Source of the DNA: Cyclobacteriaceae bacterium
GTDB lineage: Bacteria > Bacteroidota > Bacteroidia > Cytophagales > Cyclobacteriaceae
Direction: 5' to 3'
Length of the DNA: 64,000 bases
NCBI GenBank assembly: GCA_028278225.1
Contig: JANQEU010000085.1
Location: 1-64,000, forward strand
The stretch's first letter is position 1. The number at the start of each line of letters is the position of its first letter. Under the pieces are notes generated by a model. It was not told the DNA's origin, made no database searches, and saw nothing but the letters and a program-made list of their open reading frames with translations. Positions 9,453 to 18,223 of this stretch are shown here, one piece after another. The position numbers were made by a program, and so were the translations under genes.

Positions 9453-10262
9453 ATGGATATCAGACTTTATCGACACACTTACTTATTCTATTCCACATCG
9501 ATCATTATTCCCTGGGCATTATGGTTTTTTGCTGCTTATCTAAGCCATACACATCCGGAAAAATATGTCGCACTAACCAGTACAGTCAGTCTTCTGGGTT
9601 TATTGGCACCCCTGTTAGTAGCACTGGCCTTGATACTTCCCTACGAATCATTAAAAAAAGATTTCGCGGGAAGGATCTTTAACCTCCGAACGGTCAATAC
9701 AAAATACTTATCGCTCGCCATCCTTTTGATGCCTTTCAGCATTTTAACGGCGCAGTTGATATCCCTCTTCTTTGGATACCCTACGGAACAATTTCAATTC
9801 AGAGGTGGCTATACTTTTACTTCAGGTGTCTTCCCTGTCTGGTTCATATTGATCATTGCCCCGCTTGTAGAAGAACTGGCCTGGCACTCTTATGGAACAG
9901 ATTGCCTGCGCAGCAGATTCAGTCTACTGAAAACTTCGCTTCTGTTTGCATTTTTTTGGGGAGTATGGCACTTCCCGCTATCATTCATCAGGGATTACTA
10001 TCATAGCAATCTTGTTGAAGAGGGCCTTATCTACTCTATCAATTTCTTCATAAGCCTGTTCCCTTTTGTACTAATCATGAACTGGCTTTACTACAAGACG
10101 AACAGGAACATATTCATCACCATCATCTTCCATATTTCAGCAGGATATTTCAACGAAATATTCGCCACGGATCCCATGAGCAAGGTGATACAGACAGGAT
10201 TGCTGACACTGCTTTCAATCTACTTAATCATAAACGATAAAACATTCTTTACTAAACACTAA
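9453..10262 (+). CDS. CPBP-family intramembrane metalloprotease
   Basis: The 269-aa polytopic protein carries the CPBP (Abi/CAAX-protease-like) motifs: a Glu pair in LVEELAWHSYG (E140, E141), a His in FFWGVWHF (H173) and a C-terminal FHxxxxxxN (H227, N234). These residues coordinate the metal and activate water in the membrane. The usual Arg after the Glu pair is replaced (WHSY). It precedes a TonB-dependent receptor gene by only 12 nt, which suggests a shared transcript; CPBP proteins in bacteria act in processing or immunity to secreted peptides. Confidence 0.8.
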   Translation: MDIRLYRHTYLFYSTSIIIPWALWFFAAYLSHTHPEKYVALTSTVSLLGLLAPLLVALALILPYESLKKDFAGRIFNLRTVNTKYLSLAILLMPFSILTAQLISLFFGYPTEQFQFRGGYTFTSGVFPVWFILIIAPLVEELAWHSYGTDCLRSRFSLLKTSLLFAFFWGVWHFPLSFIRDYYHSNLVEEGLIYSINFFISLFPFVLIMNWLYYKTNRNIFITIIFHISAGYFNEIFATDPMSKVIQTGLLTLLSIYLIINDKTFFTKH

Positions 10263-10274
10263 AAGGATTTAACT

Positions 10275-12620
10275 ATGAAAAAGGTATTAATCATCGCATT
10301 GTGCATCACCAATTTTAATCAAATGTCCAATGCACAAACAATCACGCAAACGGTCAGAGGCAAGGTGACTGACCAAACTACCCGGGAAGAGCTTTTTGGC
10401 GTTACAATTTCCCTGGTCGGATCTGATCCTGTTATCGGAACAATAACAGGAATTGACGGAACATATGTTTTGGATAATGTACCTGTAGGCAGGCAAAGTT
10501 TCGAAGTCAGAATGATTGGTTACGAAAGTTATTTCGCTACCGGAATACTGGTCAGCTCAGGTAAGGAGGTGATACTTGACGTCAACCTGAAAGAAGATAT
10601 CACCAGTCTAAATGAAATAGTTGTTGTATACAAAGCTGACAAAGACAAGGCCATTAACGAGATGGCGACCGTAAGCAGCCGGCAGTTTACCGTAGAAGAA
10701 ACCCAACGCTATGCAGGCGGCTTGAATGATCCTGCCCGCCTGGTTTCTTCATTTGCCGGAGTAGCCTCTCCCTCTATCAGCAGCAATGGCATCTCTGTGA
10801 GAGGAAACAGTCCATCCGGTCTCCTATGGAGAGTAGAAGGTGTGGAGGTGCCAAGCCCCAATCATTTTGCTGACCTGACCATAGCCGGCGCCGGAGCTTT
10901 GACTGTACTGAGCAGCCAAATGCTGGACAATAGCGATTTTTACACGGGTGCCTTTCCTTCCGAATATGGTAATGCCACGTCGGGGGTATTTGATATCAAC
11001 CTGCGATCAGGCAATTCATCTCAGCGGGAACATACCATACAGGCAGGGATTCTTGGCGTGGATTTTGCGACAGAAGGACCTCTCAATAAAGAAAAAGAAT
11101 CTACTTACCTGCTTAATTACCGGTACTCCACAATGGCACTGATAAGTCCATTACTTCCGAGTGATGCCGGTGTGCTCAAATACCAGGATCTTTCATTCAA
11201 GATCAAAATGCCCACAAAAAAGGCAGGAACATTTTCACTCTGGAGTTTAGGTGCATACGATGCTATCGATACGGAAGCCCTCGATTCCCTGGAATGGGAA
11301 GCCAGAACAGACAGAGAAAATTCCCAAACTTCTATGTACCTGTTTGCTTCCGGCCTCAATCATAAGATTACCTTAAACTCAAAGGCATTGCTCAATACCT
11401 CCCTTGCTTTTTCCGGTAACGGATTATCATTCGAAGAGCAGTACTTAGATGATAGCTTTCTGGAACATCCACAATCCGATGTTCAAAAGAATAATTATAA
11501 ACTGACCTTGCAGTCCAGCCTTACCTCATATTTCGGTGAGCGCCACTATAATCGCACAGGATTTTACATCAATGGCCTTGGGTATGATCTGGATGTCGAT
11601 GATGCGGAAACGGTAGCATCACCACCTGAGAACATAATCAATGAAAATGGCCAATCCCTGTTATTTCAGTTTTACAGTCAGTCACAGTTCGACCTGACAC
11701 CGAAACTCACGCTAAACGCAGGATTTCATTCCCAATATTTTCAATTGAACCGGGATTTCACCTTTGAGCCAAGGGTATCCCTCAATTACCAGTTAAGTGC
11801 GAAAAGCGATCTGGCTCTGGCCTATGGGTCACACAGCAAAACCGAATCCCTCGCACTTTACTTTGTCAAAGATGACTTGGGAAACGAGCCAAACAAGGAA
11901 TTGAAATTGATGAAATCCCACCATGTGGTATTGTCCTTCAATTCCATGATTGCGGACAATGTAAGATTCAGTATAGAACCTTACTATCAATACCTGGATG
12001 ATGTTCCTGTCGGACCTGATAGCTACATCTCGACCCTCAACATACAGAATAATCTGTTTTTCAGCGAATCATTGATCAGCAACGGAACCGGCAGGAATGC
12101 AGGTGTTGATTTTACGCTGGAACGCTACCTGAATAATGGACTATACTACCTGTTAACCTCCTCCATTTTCGACTCCAAATACACGGCCAACGATGGGATC
12201 GAACGTAACACCCGGTTGAATAAGAATTACGTAATGAATGCAATAATTGGTAAAGAGTGGCAGGTTGGCAGCAGCAAAAACAACACCTTCAGCGCCAACT
12301 TCAGATTGAATTACCTGAGTGGCAATCGCGTAGAGGCCATTGACGAAGAAAATTCAGCCAATAATCAGGATATTGTATATGGTGAGGCAGGTGGAAAACT
12401 GTCATTTGCAGAACAACACCGGGACACTCCGATTGTTTCGTTCACACTTTCTTACAGAAAAAACAAACCGAAATTTTCATCAGTTTGGACTTTGCAGGTC
12501 TTGAATGCAGGCCAAACCCAGGAATTTGATACGAACATTTTCAATACCAAAACCCAGACTGTTGAGCGGAAATATGCCGGAATAATGATCCCGAACCTGA
12601 GTTATAAGATCGAATTCTGA
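10275..12620 (+). CDS. TonB-dependent outer-membrane receptor
   Basis: A signal peptide (about 1-20, ending NAQ) is followed by a carboxypeptidase-regulatory-like beta-sandwich (about 25-110; VRGKVTDQTTREELFGVTI), then a plug domain (about 125-245, with ISVRGNSPSGLLWRVEGVEVP) and a 22-strand-type beta-barrel ending in an aromatic-terminated strand (YKIEF). The protein should import a bulky substrate, for instance an oligosaccharide, siderophore or peptide, across the outer membrane. At 781 aa it is shorter than SusC proteins (about 1000 aa) and there is no SusD neighbour, so a polysaccharide locus is unlikely. It is co-transcribed with the upstream CPBP protease. Confidence 0.9.
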   Translation: MKKVLIIALCITNFNQMSNAQTITQTVRGKVTDQTTREELFGVTISLVGSDPVIGTITGIDGTYVLDNVPVGRQSFEVRMIGYESYFATGILVSSGKEVILDVNLKEDITSLNEIVVVYKADKDKAINEMATVSSRQFTVEETQRYAGGLNDPARLVSSFAGVASPSISSNGISVRGNSPSGLLWRVEGVEVPSPNHFADLTIAGAGALTVLSSQMLDNSDFYTGAFPSEYGNATSGVFDINLRSGNSSQREHTIQAGILGVDFATEGPLNKEKESTYLLNYRYSTMALISPLLPSDAGVLKYQDLSFKIKMPTKKAGTFSLWSLGAYDAIDTEALDSLEWEARTDRENSQTSMYLFASGLNHKITLNSKALLNTSLAFSGNGLSFEEQYLDDSFLEHPQSDVQKNNYKLTLQSSLTSYFGERHYNRTGFYINGLGYDLDVDDAETVASPPENIINENGQSLLFQFYSQSQFDLTPKLTLNAGFHSQYFQLNRDFTFEPRVSLNYQLSAKSDLALAYGSHSKTESLALYFVKDDLGNEPNKELKLMKSHHVVLSFNSMIADNVRFSIEPYYQYLDDVPVGPDSYISTLNIQNNLFFSESLISNGTGRNAGVDFTLERYLNNGLYYLLTSSIFDSKYTANDGIERNTRLNKNYVMNAIIGKEWQVGSSKNNTFSANFRLNYLSGNRVEAIDEENSANNQDIVYGEAGGKLSFAEQHRDTPIVSFTLSYRKNKPKFSSVWTLQVLNAGQTQEFDTNIFNTKTQTVERKYAGIMIPNLSYKIEF

Positions 12621-12676
12621 ACATTTCAGTTTGAGGACTATTGTGAAGCAAAAGGCCTTACCTGACGTAACTAAAC

Positions 12677-12739
12677 TAACGTGAGTTCGGGATAGCATCT
12701 GAATACAGAACTTGTTTTCCTTATCCCGAACTCACGTTA
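12677..12739. repeat. 63-nt element with perfect 18-bp inverted repeats
   Basis: TAACGTGAGTTCGGGATA (12677-12694) and its exact reverse complement (12722-12739) enclose 27 nt. It is placed 57 nt after the TonB receptor stop and can fold as a strong hairpin. A related, longer element lies at 46691-46896 and a short one at 9083-9121, so this is a dispersed family. Confidence 0.75.
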
Positions 12740-12829
12740 AAATAAATCAGAAATAATGTGTGATAGATCACCTTACTGTTGCTACACTAACGGGAACTTG
12801 TTACAGTAGTTACAAACTGGCAATTGTAT

Positions 12830-13708
12830 CTATAATTCATCATACCACCTGGCAATTTCCTCTCCAATGCCGTGGGGATTGTCCTCCTGCAGGTAATGAA
12901 TGCCTTCACCAATGTCTACCATCCTGGTATTCTTAAAATTGCTCTTAATGAATGCTATCTCTTCCTCTTTAAAAATGGCACCTGGATGCGCATACAAACA
13001 TAATTTTGGGATCTCCGTCTCCTGCAGCCATTTTCCATAGGCCGTGATGATATCATGTGTGAACTTCGGTTTCCCATCTATCGGAATTTGAGTCGGCCAC
13101 ATCCTCACGGGCTTTCGACTTGCAATTGTCCTGAACGGCGCTTTATAGCAATCAAATTCTTCTTTGGACAATTTCCTGCTGATAGAGTCCGGAACAACTT
13201 TATTGAGGAACATATTCAGTACACTCAACATAAACCATCCAATATAAGGTGTCCTCAGTAATTTGAATATGATCCGGTATTCTGAAGGAAATTTTCGCCA
13301 AGACATGGTTTGGATAATCGATTCCATGAAAGCAATCCCTTTGATATTGTCCTGGTGTGTATGGGCGTAGTGAAACCCCAGCCCCGAACCCCAATCGTGA
13401 ATTACCAGTGTGACATTCACCAAGTTCAATTGCTCAATGAACTTATCGAGGAATTCATAGTGATCCTGGTAGGTATAATCGAGGTCAGGTTTGTCCGATT
13501 TACCCATTCCGATCAGATCCGGGGCAATACATCTTGCTTTTGGCTGTAGATACGGAATGATATTGCGCCAGAGATATGAAGAAGTAGGCTGTCCATGAAG
13601 AAATAAGACAGGATCTCCCTGACCGACATCCACATAATGCATTTTAGAACCTTTAACTTCAACATAATTGGATTCAAACGGAAAGTCAGCGGAGATATTT
13701 TTAGTCAT
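12830..13708 (-). CDS. Alpha/beta hydrolase of the haloalkane dehalogenase type
   Basis: The 292-aa protein follows haloalkane dehalogenase subfamily II closely: oxyanion/halide loop HGQPTSSYLWRN (38-49), CIAPDLIGMGKSDKP (60-74), nucleophile motif HDWGSGLGF (D105, W106), acid in GIAFMES (E129) and base in GIHYLQ (H271). The full Asp-Glu-His triad and the first halide-binding Trp are present, but the second halide-binding residue, normally Asn in HGNPTSS, is Gln40. Activity on haloalkanes is therefore plausible but not certain; an esterase-like role is the alternative. No signal peptide. Monocistronic. Confidence 0.8.
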   Translation of the reverse strand: MTKNISADFPFESNYVEVKGSKMHYVDVGQGDPVLFLHGQPTSSYLWRNIIPYLQPKARCIAPDLIGMGKSDKPDLDYTYQDHYEFLDKFIEQLNLVNVTLVIHDWGSGLGFHYAHTHQDNIKGIAFMESIIQTMSWRKFPSEYRIIFKLLRTPYIGWFMLSVLNMFLNKVVPDSISRKLSKEEFDCYKAPFRTIASRKPVRMWPTQIPIDGKPKFTHDIITAYGKWLQETEIPKLCLYAHPGAIFKEEEIAFIKSNFKNTRMVDIGEGIHYLQEDNPHGIGEEIARWYDEL

Positions 13709-13835
13709 CGGTTAAGAAGATTTTATTATCTACCTAGAAAGTTAATGATTTTAAAATTTCAGCCCGGTAAGCAGGTGATTTAATTATTCTATCATACTGG
13801 TTACTTAGTGTTGTACACCCTCCTCTACTAAAAAT

Positions 13836-13876
13836 CATATCGACAACCCCCACTACTCATCTTCCTGGTGATATTC
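13836..13876 (-). pseudogene. 3' scar of a second glutamate-receptor-like channel gene
   Basis: Forty-one nucleotides match 15265-15304 with only a few differences. Read on the minus strand both encode the same C-terminal tail: Y-H-(Q/L)-E-D-E followed by TAG. Nothing recognisable of the gene remains upstream, because a hairpin lies immediately next to the fragment. This implies that two related genes once lay in tandem here and that this one has been deleted almost entirely. Confidence 0.6.
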
Positions 13877-13884
13877 TGCTTTCT

Positions 13885-13979
13885 GTCGGTGTTTTCACCG
13901 ACCCACAAGTAGATCATCTGACTTGAGAAGAGGCTGCCACTTATTACGGGTTGCAGTATAAGTTGGTGATAACACCAAC
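13885..13979. repeat. Paired-hairpin module, copy 1
   Basis: Hairpin A is GTCGGTG-TTTT-CACCGAC (13885-13902) and hairpin B is GTTGGTG-ATAA-CACCAAC (13962-13979), both perfect 7-bp stems with 4-nt loops. The same pair, with one mismatch in each stem, recurs as copy 2. After hairpin B the sequence CTCAAGCTTAA resembles ATCAGGCTTAA found at the same place in copy 2, so the modules are homologous and not chance hairpins. Confidence 0.6.
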
Positions 13980-14132
13980 CTCAAGCTTAAGGCTTTGCAT
14001 CAAGAAGAAGAAGATCGGCAGCATACCCTACTTCTATCTTCCCGTGTTTCCTACTTTCGGGAACATATTTTGCCAGGAACAGTCCTGACGTGGCGGTTGA
14101 AGCCTTTAGTGCATACAGGCAAATACAGGAAC

Positions 14133-14576
14133 CTAGGATTGACCTTGTTGATCGTTAAAACTGACCATCCAGCCGATGCCAAACTTGTCTGTAAAATGTC
14201 CAAAGTAGTCTCCCCAAAATGTATCCCCCATGGGCATAATCACATTTCCATCGACAGACAGTCCGTTGAACAGCCGATCGGCTTCCTCCCTGGAATCGGC
14301 GGTGACAGAAACTGAGAAGTTATTTCCCTGTTTGAATCCGGCTGCCCACTCACCTCCCGTATCACTTCCCATCAAAGTGGTTTCCTTACTTATCGGAAGT
14401 CCAACGTGCATGACCCTGTTTTTCTGGTCATCCGGAATGGTATCACCTCCAGCTTCAGCAGGCATATCTCCAAACCTACCTACGTAATTAAATTCTCCAC
14501 CAAATACAGATTTATAGAAATTGAAAGCTTCTTCACAATTCCCATTGAAAGTCAGGTATATGTTAACAGTTGGCAT
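14133..14576 (-). CDS. VOC-family (glyoxalase/PhnB-like) protein
   Basis: The 147-aa protein begins MPTVNIYLTFNGNCEEAFNFY with the FYKSVFGGEF motif typical of PhnB/YdcG-like vicinal-oxygen-chelate proteins, and includes the matching second half (HVGLPIS, LFNGLS, WGDYFGHFTDKFGIGWMV). Members are small dimeric cytosolic proteins of mostly unknown substrate. The gene is monocistronic on the minus strand, 105 nt from the end of the HXXEE gene, which precedes it in the direction of transcription. Confidence 0.85.
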   Translation of the reverse strand: MPTVNIYLTFNGNCEEAFNFYKSVFGGEFNYVGRFGDMPAEAGGDTIPDDQKNRVMHVGLPISKETTLMGSDTGGEWAAGFKQGNNFSVSVTADSREEADRLFNGLSVDGNVIMPMGDTFWGDYFGHFTDKFGIGWMVSFNDQQGQS

Positions 14577-14681
14577 AATCGAAAATTTTATAGTTTAAGT
14601 TAGTTATCTATTCTTTTAATTTAAAATATCCGGTTGGGTGGTTGTCAAAATCCTACGGATTTATCTTCTGTTTGTACCTCG

Positions 14682-15155
14682 TTATATATTCATGGCAGTA
14701 CTGCTCGCCAGCACCAGCACCAGAATCCCGATAACAATGGCCAGGATGCGGTCCCGGGCCGATAGCTGGGGGGATATCCGTTTAAAGATGACGATGCCAA
14801 GAGGTATCATAAGCACCACTCCGGAGACGGTGCCTGGTGAATAGGATAAAGTAAAAATACTTATCGTGAGGTGGATCACCCCGTTTATGAACACCAGCGT
14901 GCCCACTGCAACCAGTGGAATAAAGCTTTTATGAACAAAATATGACAGGGAAAAAGCCGATAGAAATAACAGGCCCACAACGTTGATGTAGATCCACTCC
15001 CGGTCTGACAACTGTACATTTAACAGTTCAGAATACCAGGCAGGAAATCCAGTGAAGTATTCCTCAAGCTGATGCACAAGAAGAACTGCAGGAAGCAACC
15101 ACGCCATCCGGTTTGGTGATACAATATTCATTTCACGGTCTACCCATTTTACCAT
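14682..15155 (-). CDS. HXXEE-domain membrane protein
   Basis: This 157-aa protein has about five hydrophobic helices and the defining HxxEE motif in the first one (H28, E31, E32; VHQLEEYF), plus a second conserved His in FINGVIHL. HXXEE proteins are small integral membrane proteins with no established function. An alternative start is Met9 (15131). The gene lies between the two paired-hairpin modules together with the VOC gene, so the two may have been carried or duplicated as one segment. Confidence 0.7.
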   Translation of the reverse strand: MVKWVDREMNIVSPNRMAWLLPAVLLVHQLEEYFTGFPAWYSELLNVQLSDREWIYINVVGLLFLSAFSLSYFVHKSFIPLVAVGTLVFINGVIHLTISIFTLSYSPGTVSGVVLMIPLGIVIFKRISPQLSARDRILAIVIGILVLVLASSTAMNI

Positions 15156-15190
15156 TTTTTATTCAACTAAACAAACGATATTTTGCTTTT

Positions 15191-15250
15191 GGCCGGTGCT
15201 TTCACCGACCAGTAAGTAAAAAAATGAAATAAGTTGATGATAACACCAAC
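15191..15250. repeat. Paired-hairpin module, copy 2
   Basis: Hairpin A is GGCCGGTG-CTTT-CACCGACC (15191-15210, one mismatch) and hairpin B is GTTGATG-ATAA-CACCAAC (15233-15250, one mismatch). The pair lies just downstream of the channel remnant on the minus strand, where it may end transcription or stabilise the 3' end. The order relative to the gene-end fragment differs from copy 1, as expected if a tandem array was shortened by recombination. Confidence 0.6.
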
Positions 15251-15281
15251 ATCAGGCTTAAAACCATATTGACAACCCCCA

Positions 15282-15812
15282 CTACTCATCTTCCAGGTGA
15301 TATTTCCTGAGTGTCTGTTCCCAGGATATTGAATTGATGCGGTCTATCAGGATGGGGTCGATATCCGTGACCAGGGAACTTGATTTTGGAGTGAGAAAAC
15401 TGCGGTATTGCTCCTGAAATGTAATTGGCATGATCCTAATGCTCCCTTCCATTTTGTGCTCCTTTACAAAATATTTCAGGACAGGTTTGTCATGTACAAG
15501 TACCTCTATTTGTCCAGCGGCCAGCGCCTGAAGTCCTTTTTCTGTGGAATTGAACAATTGCGCATCACTGATATTGATCTGATTCAGGAAGCCATCTGCA
15601 ACTGACTGGCTTACAACCCCAATACGACCAATATTTTTTAGGTCTTCCACTTCCTCCACGCTGGATTCCAGTGATGTCACAGTCAAAGTAGAGGTGATAG
15701 TGGCCGTGAAGGTGGATATGATGTTGCTTTTGCAGCAGCGATTCCTTCCAACATTCTCTCTAATTATTATGACCCCCTCTACGGTGATTATGTAGTTCAT
15801 TTCAAACCTCAA
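15282..15812 (-). pseudogene. 5'-truncated ionotropic glutamate receptor-like channel
   Basis: Residues about 33-176 match the second half of a prokaryotic GluR0-type ligand-gated channel: an M3-like helix (FTATITSTLTV), the linker to the second ligand-binding lobe (VEEVEDLKNIGRIGVV), GLQALAAGQIEVLVHD, LKYFVKE and the C-terminal NSISWEQTLRKYH. The preceding ~32 residues do not resemble the pore (no GYGD filter) or the first lobe, and no signal peptide or first half exists upstream. The frame is open for 176 codons but cannot make a complete channel, so I call it a remnant. A second, even shorter remnant of a related gene lies at 13836. Confidence 0.7.
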
Positions 15813-15897
15813 CCTGTTATCGCTGAGAACTGGTGAATTCGGCTGATATTCAATAAATACTTATTACCTTGACCATCCTCTTTCTTAAAACGGTAAG

Positions 15898-17961
15898 ATG
15901 ATCCTGACCACAGCCATTCGATCATGCTCAATTCTGTTTGCGATATCGATCACTGGAATAGTACAGGCTCAAAACACGCTGACAGTTAAACAATTAGACA
16001 ATCCCATCATAATTGATGGTTTTTTGAGTTCGAAGGAGTGGGCGAATGTAGATTCTACAAGCAATTTCACACAGTTGGAGCCAGACAAAGGGATTGCGGC
16101 TACCAGGAAAACGGTTGTCCGGGCCGGGCAGTTTGAAAATGATATTTACTTCATATTTGTATGCTACCTGCTCCCGGGGGACCATGTAGCAGCGCGCATT
16201 CAGCGTAGGGACCAGCTCGATGACAGTGATGATGTCATTGCCTTACTGCTCGATACCTATAATGATCGCCGTACATCCTTGTTATTCCTGGTGAATGGCC
16301 TTGGTACATTGACTGACTTCAAAGTGACGGATGACGGCAAGTCCGCGGATGAGCTATGGGATACCGAATGGGAAGCCGCCACATCCATCACCACTGATTA
16401 TTGGATCGCCGAAGTTCGGATACCGCTTTCAGCAATCCAGCACGATCCTGCATCCGGATCCTGGGGAGCAAATTTTGGGCGTGTGATTCGCGATAACCAG
16501 GAAACGGCGTGGTGGACCCCGGTAACGGAGAATTTTCGTGTCTCACAAGGTGGAAGATTGACCGGAATTCAGCCACTGGATACCAGGCAGCATATTCTAC
16601 GCTTTTTTCCATATGCGACAGGCAGGTATGAGAACAGCGATATCACAGGGGTACAAAACAAGGTAAAAGGTGATGCCGGCTTAGATTTTCAATACCAGTA
16701 TGGCTCAAACGTGATCTCAAATATGACCCTCAATCCGGATTTTGCTACAGTGGAGGGTGACAGGGAACGAATCAACCTCACACCCTGGGAGTTACGCTTT
16801 CCTGATAAGCGACTCTTTTTTCAGGATGGCAATGAAATGTTTGGTACACGCATCAGTACTTTTTATTCACGACGAATTGGTGATATGCGATATGGGGGCA
16901 AACTGGTAGGTAAAGCCGGAAAATACCAGTTCAATGCCCTCTCCGCCAGAACGGAGGAAAACACGGAGGCCGGTGATCCGAAAGCCCACTACAATGCCAT
17001 AAGGGCCAAAGGTGATATTCTTAAATCTTCTATACTGGGATTTACTTATACGGATAAAATTACGGACACTACAAAGGTGAGATCATTCAGTACCGACTAT
17101 GTGCTTAATCTTGGTAGAACGTGGAAACTTACAGGCCAACTGGTTGGCAGTACACCCGGGGATCTGAAATCACATGCTGCCGGGTTTGTTCGCTTCGCCC
17201 GGGAAAACAACATATATCACTACCACGTTCGCTTTACGAGTATTGGTCGCAACTTTCAGGATAATGTGAATGAAACAGGATTTATCAGGGATGACGATCG
17301 CCGCGAGCTAGATAGCGATGTCAGCTATCGTTTCTGGATCAACAAGGATATAAAATATCTGTCAGTAAGTGGGAAAAACAATATATTCTGGAGTCAGAAG
17401 GGTGTACTACGCAGTTGGTACCTGACCTATGGAAGCAGAATGTATTTAAGTAATGGTCTGAGTTTTGATGCTTACTACAACAATGAGTACAAATTGCTGG
17501 ATAAAGAATATAACAACCACTTTTACCGTGGTTTACTTGGTTACAATACCGATGAAGCGGCTTTTATCAGTGCAGGTTATCGAATAGGCCGGAATTTTGA
17601 CAGGGACTTTCATGTAGCTGAAGTTGATGCTCGTGTTCAGCTATTCAGTAAACTGACCTTAAACTATGAGTTGAATTATCTTAAGTATAGTCCTGATCCT
17701 GAGCTTAATAACACTGTAATCAACGTATTGGGCGCAGATTTCTTCTTCAACAAAGACCTCTGGATCCGCATTTTCACGCAAAACAATTCCGCGAATGACA
17801 AATACTACTTTTATGGATTATTCGGCTGGCGCTTTAAACCTCCGTTTGGCGCAGTTTATTGCATAGTCAATACTGATCAATTCGTTGACCTGGAAACTGA
17901 TGTCACCGCCAGATCTGAGGTTCTATTCCTGAAACTGACCTATCCCATCTCGCTTTTGTAA
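15898..17961 (+). CDS. DUF5916-type outer-membrane protein with CBM9-like domain
   Basis: The signal peptide (about 1-25, ending VQAQ) is followed by a carbohydrate-binding family 9-like beta-sandwich (about 30-225; IDGFLSSKEW, RIQRRDQLDDSDDVIALLLDTYNDRRTS, IAEVRIPLSAI) and then a long alternating beta-strand region (about 235-687) with the DUF5916 feature DFATVEGDRERINLTPWELRFPDKRLFFQDG. This arrangement is typical of Bacteroidota outer-membrane barrels that may bind carbohydrate at the surface. The protein ends in a strand (LKLTYPISLL). Single gene; the element TTACCTTG at about 15866 may be part of its promoter. Confidence 0.85.
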   Translation: MILTTAIRSCSILFAISITGIVQAQNTLTVKQLDNPIIIDGFLSSKEWANVDSTSNFTQLEPDKGIAATRKTVVRAGQFENDIYFIFVCYLLPGDHVAARIQRRDQLDDSDDVIALLLDTYNDRRTSLLFLVNGLGTLTDFKVTDDGKSADELWDTEWEAATSITTDYWIAEVRIPLSAIQHDPASGSWGANFGRVIRDNQETAWWTPVTENFRVSQGGRLTGIQPLDTRQHILRFFPYATGRYENSDITGVQNKVKGDAGLDFQYQYGSNVISNMTLNPDFATVEGDRERINLTPWELRFPDKRLFFQDGNEMFGTRISTFYSRRIGDMRYGGKLVGKAGKYQFNALSARTEENTEAGDPKAHYNAIRAKGDILKSSILGFTYTDKITDTTKVRSFSTDYVLNLGRTWKLTGQLVGSTPGDLKSHAAGFVRFARENNIYHYHVRFTSIGRNFQDNVNETGFIRDDDRRELDSDVSYRFWINKDIKYLSVSGKNNIFWSQKGVLRSWYLTYGSRMYLSNGLSFDAYYNNEYKLLDKEYNNHFYRGLLGYNTDEAAFISAGYRIGRNFDRDFHVAEVDARVQLFSKLTLNYELNYLKYSPDPELNNTVINVLGADFFFNKDLWIRIFTQNNSANDKYYFYGLFGWRFKPPFGAVYCIVNTDQFVDLETDVTARSEVLFLKLTYPISLL

Positions 17962-18185
17962 CATGTTAGCTGAGAGGCAACTTCATGCACGCTGTCATTA
18001 TCTATGCCGGGATCCGGATTGTAAATTCACAGGGATTGACTTTGATTGTGGTGGGTGTCGGTCATCGACTTATGAGCTGAGCATTATATCTCAAAAAAAA
18101 TTTGTCTCTCACCTTTTCTTCCCCAGCTTCCTTTTTTCTCCAAATTAAATGTATGTGGCCCGGCATGATCACAAATCCATATCAT

Positions 18186-18193
18186 TGTACCTT
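18186..18193 (+). promoter_or_regulatory. Candidate -7 element before the LytTR gene
   Basis: TACCTTCG matches the Bacteroidota TAnnTTTG element with one mismatch, about 30 nt before the start codon of the LytTR regulator. No clear -33 TTTG was found at the expected spacing, so this is tentative. Confidence 0.3.
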
Positions 18194-18223
18194 CGTTAAT
18201 CCGTTTCACAAACCCCTATTCAC

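Larger units (their letters stand above)
13709..14132. other. Intergenic region with gene-end scar and paired hairpins
   Basis: No intact gene is seen. It contains a short fragment almost identical to the 3' end of the channel remnant at 15282 (13836-13876), and two perfect 7-bp hairpins (13885-13902 and 13962-13979) that recur at 15191-15250. Open frames crossing this stretch on the + strand have no family features and overlap the VOC gene in antisense. Confidence 0.5.

Noticed and set aside
10275-12620. SusC/SusD polysaccharide utilisation locus
   Set aside because: The receptor is short and there is no SusD-like lipoprotein or glycoside hydrolase next to it.
13995-14315. 106-codon + strand open frame after the paired hairpins
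   Set aside because: Mostly antisense to the VOC gene and without recognisable motifs.
13885-15250. Integron attC sites for the paired hairpins
   Set aside because: The stems lack the RYYYAAC/GTTRRRY core pattern, and no integrase is in the window.
17963-18148. 61-codon open frame with several Cys after the DUF5916 gene
   Set aside because: Starts 1 nt after the stop but has no family signal; Cys content looks like chance in non-coding DNA.
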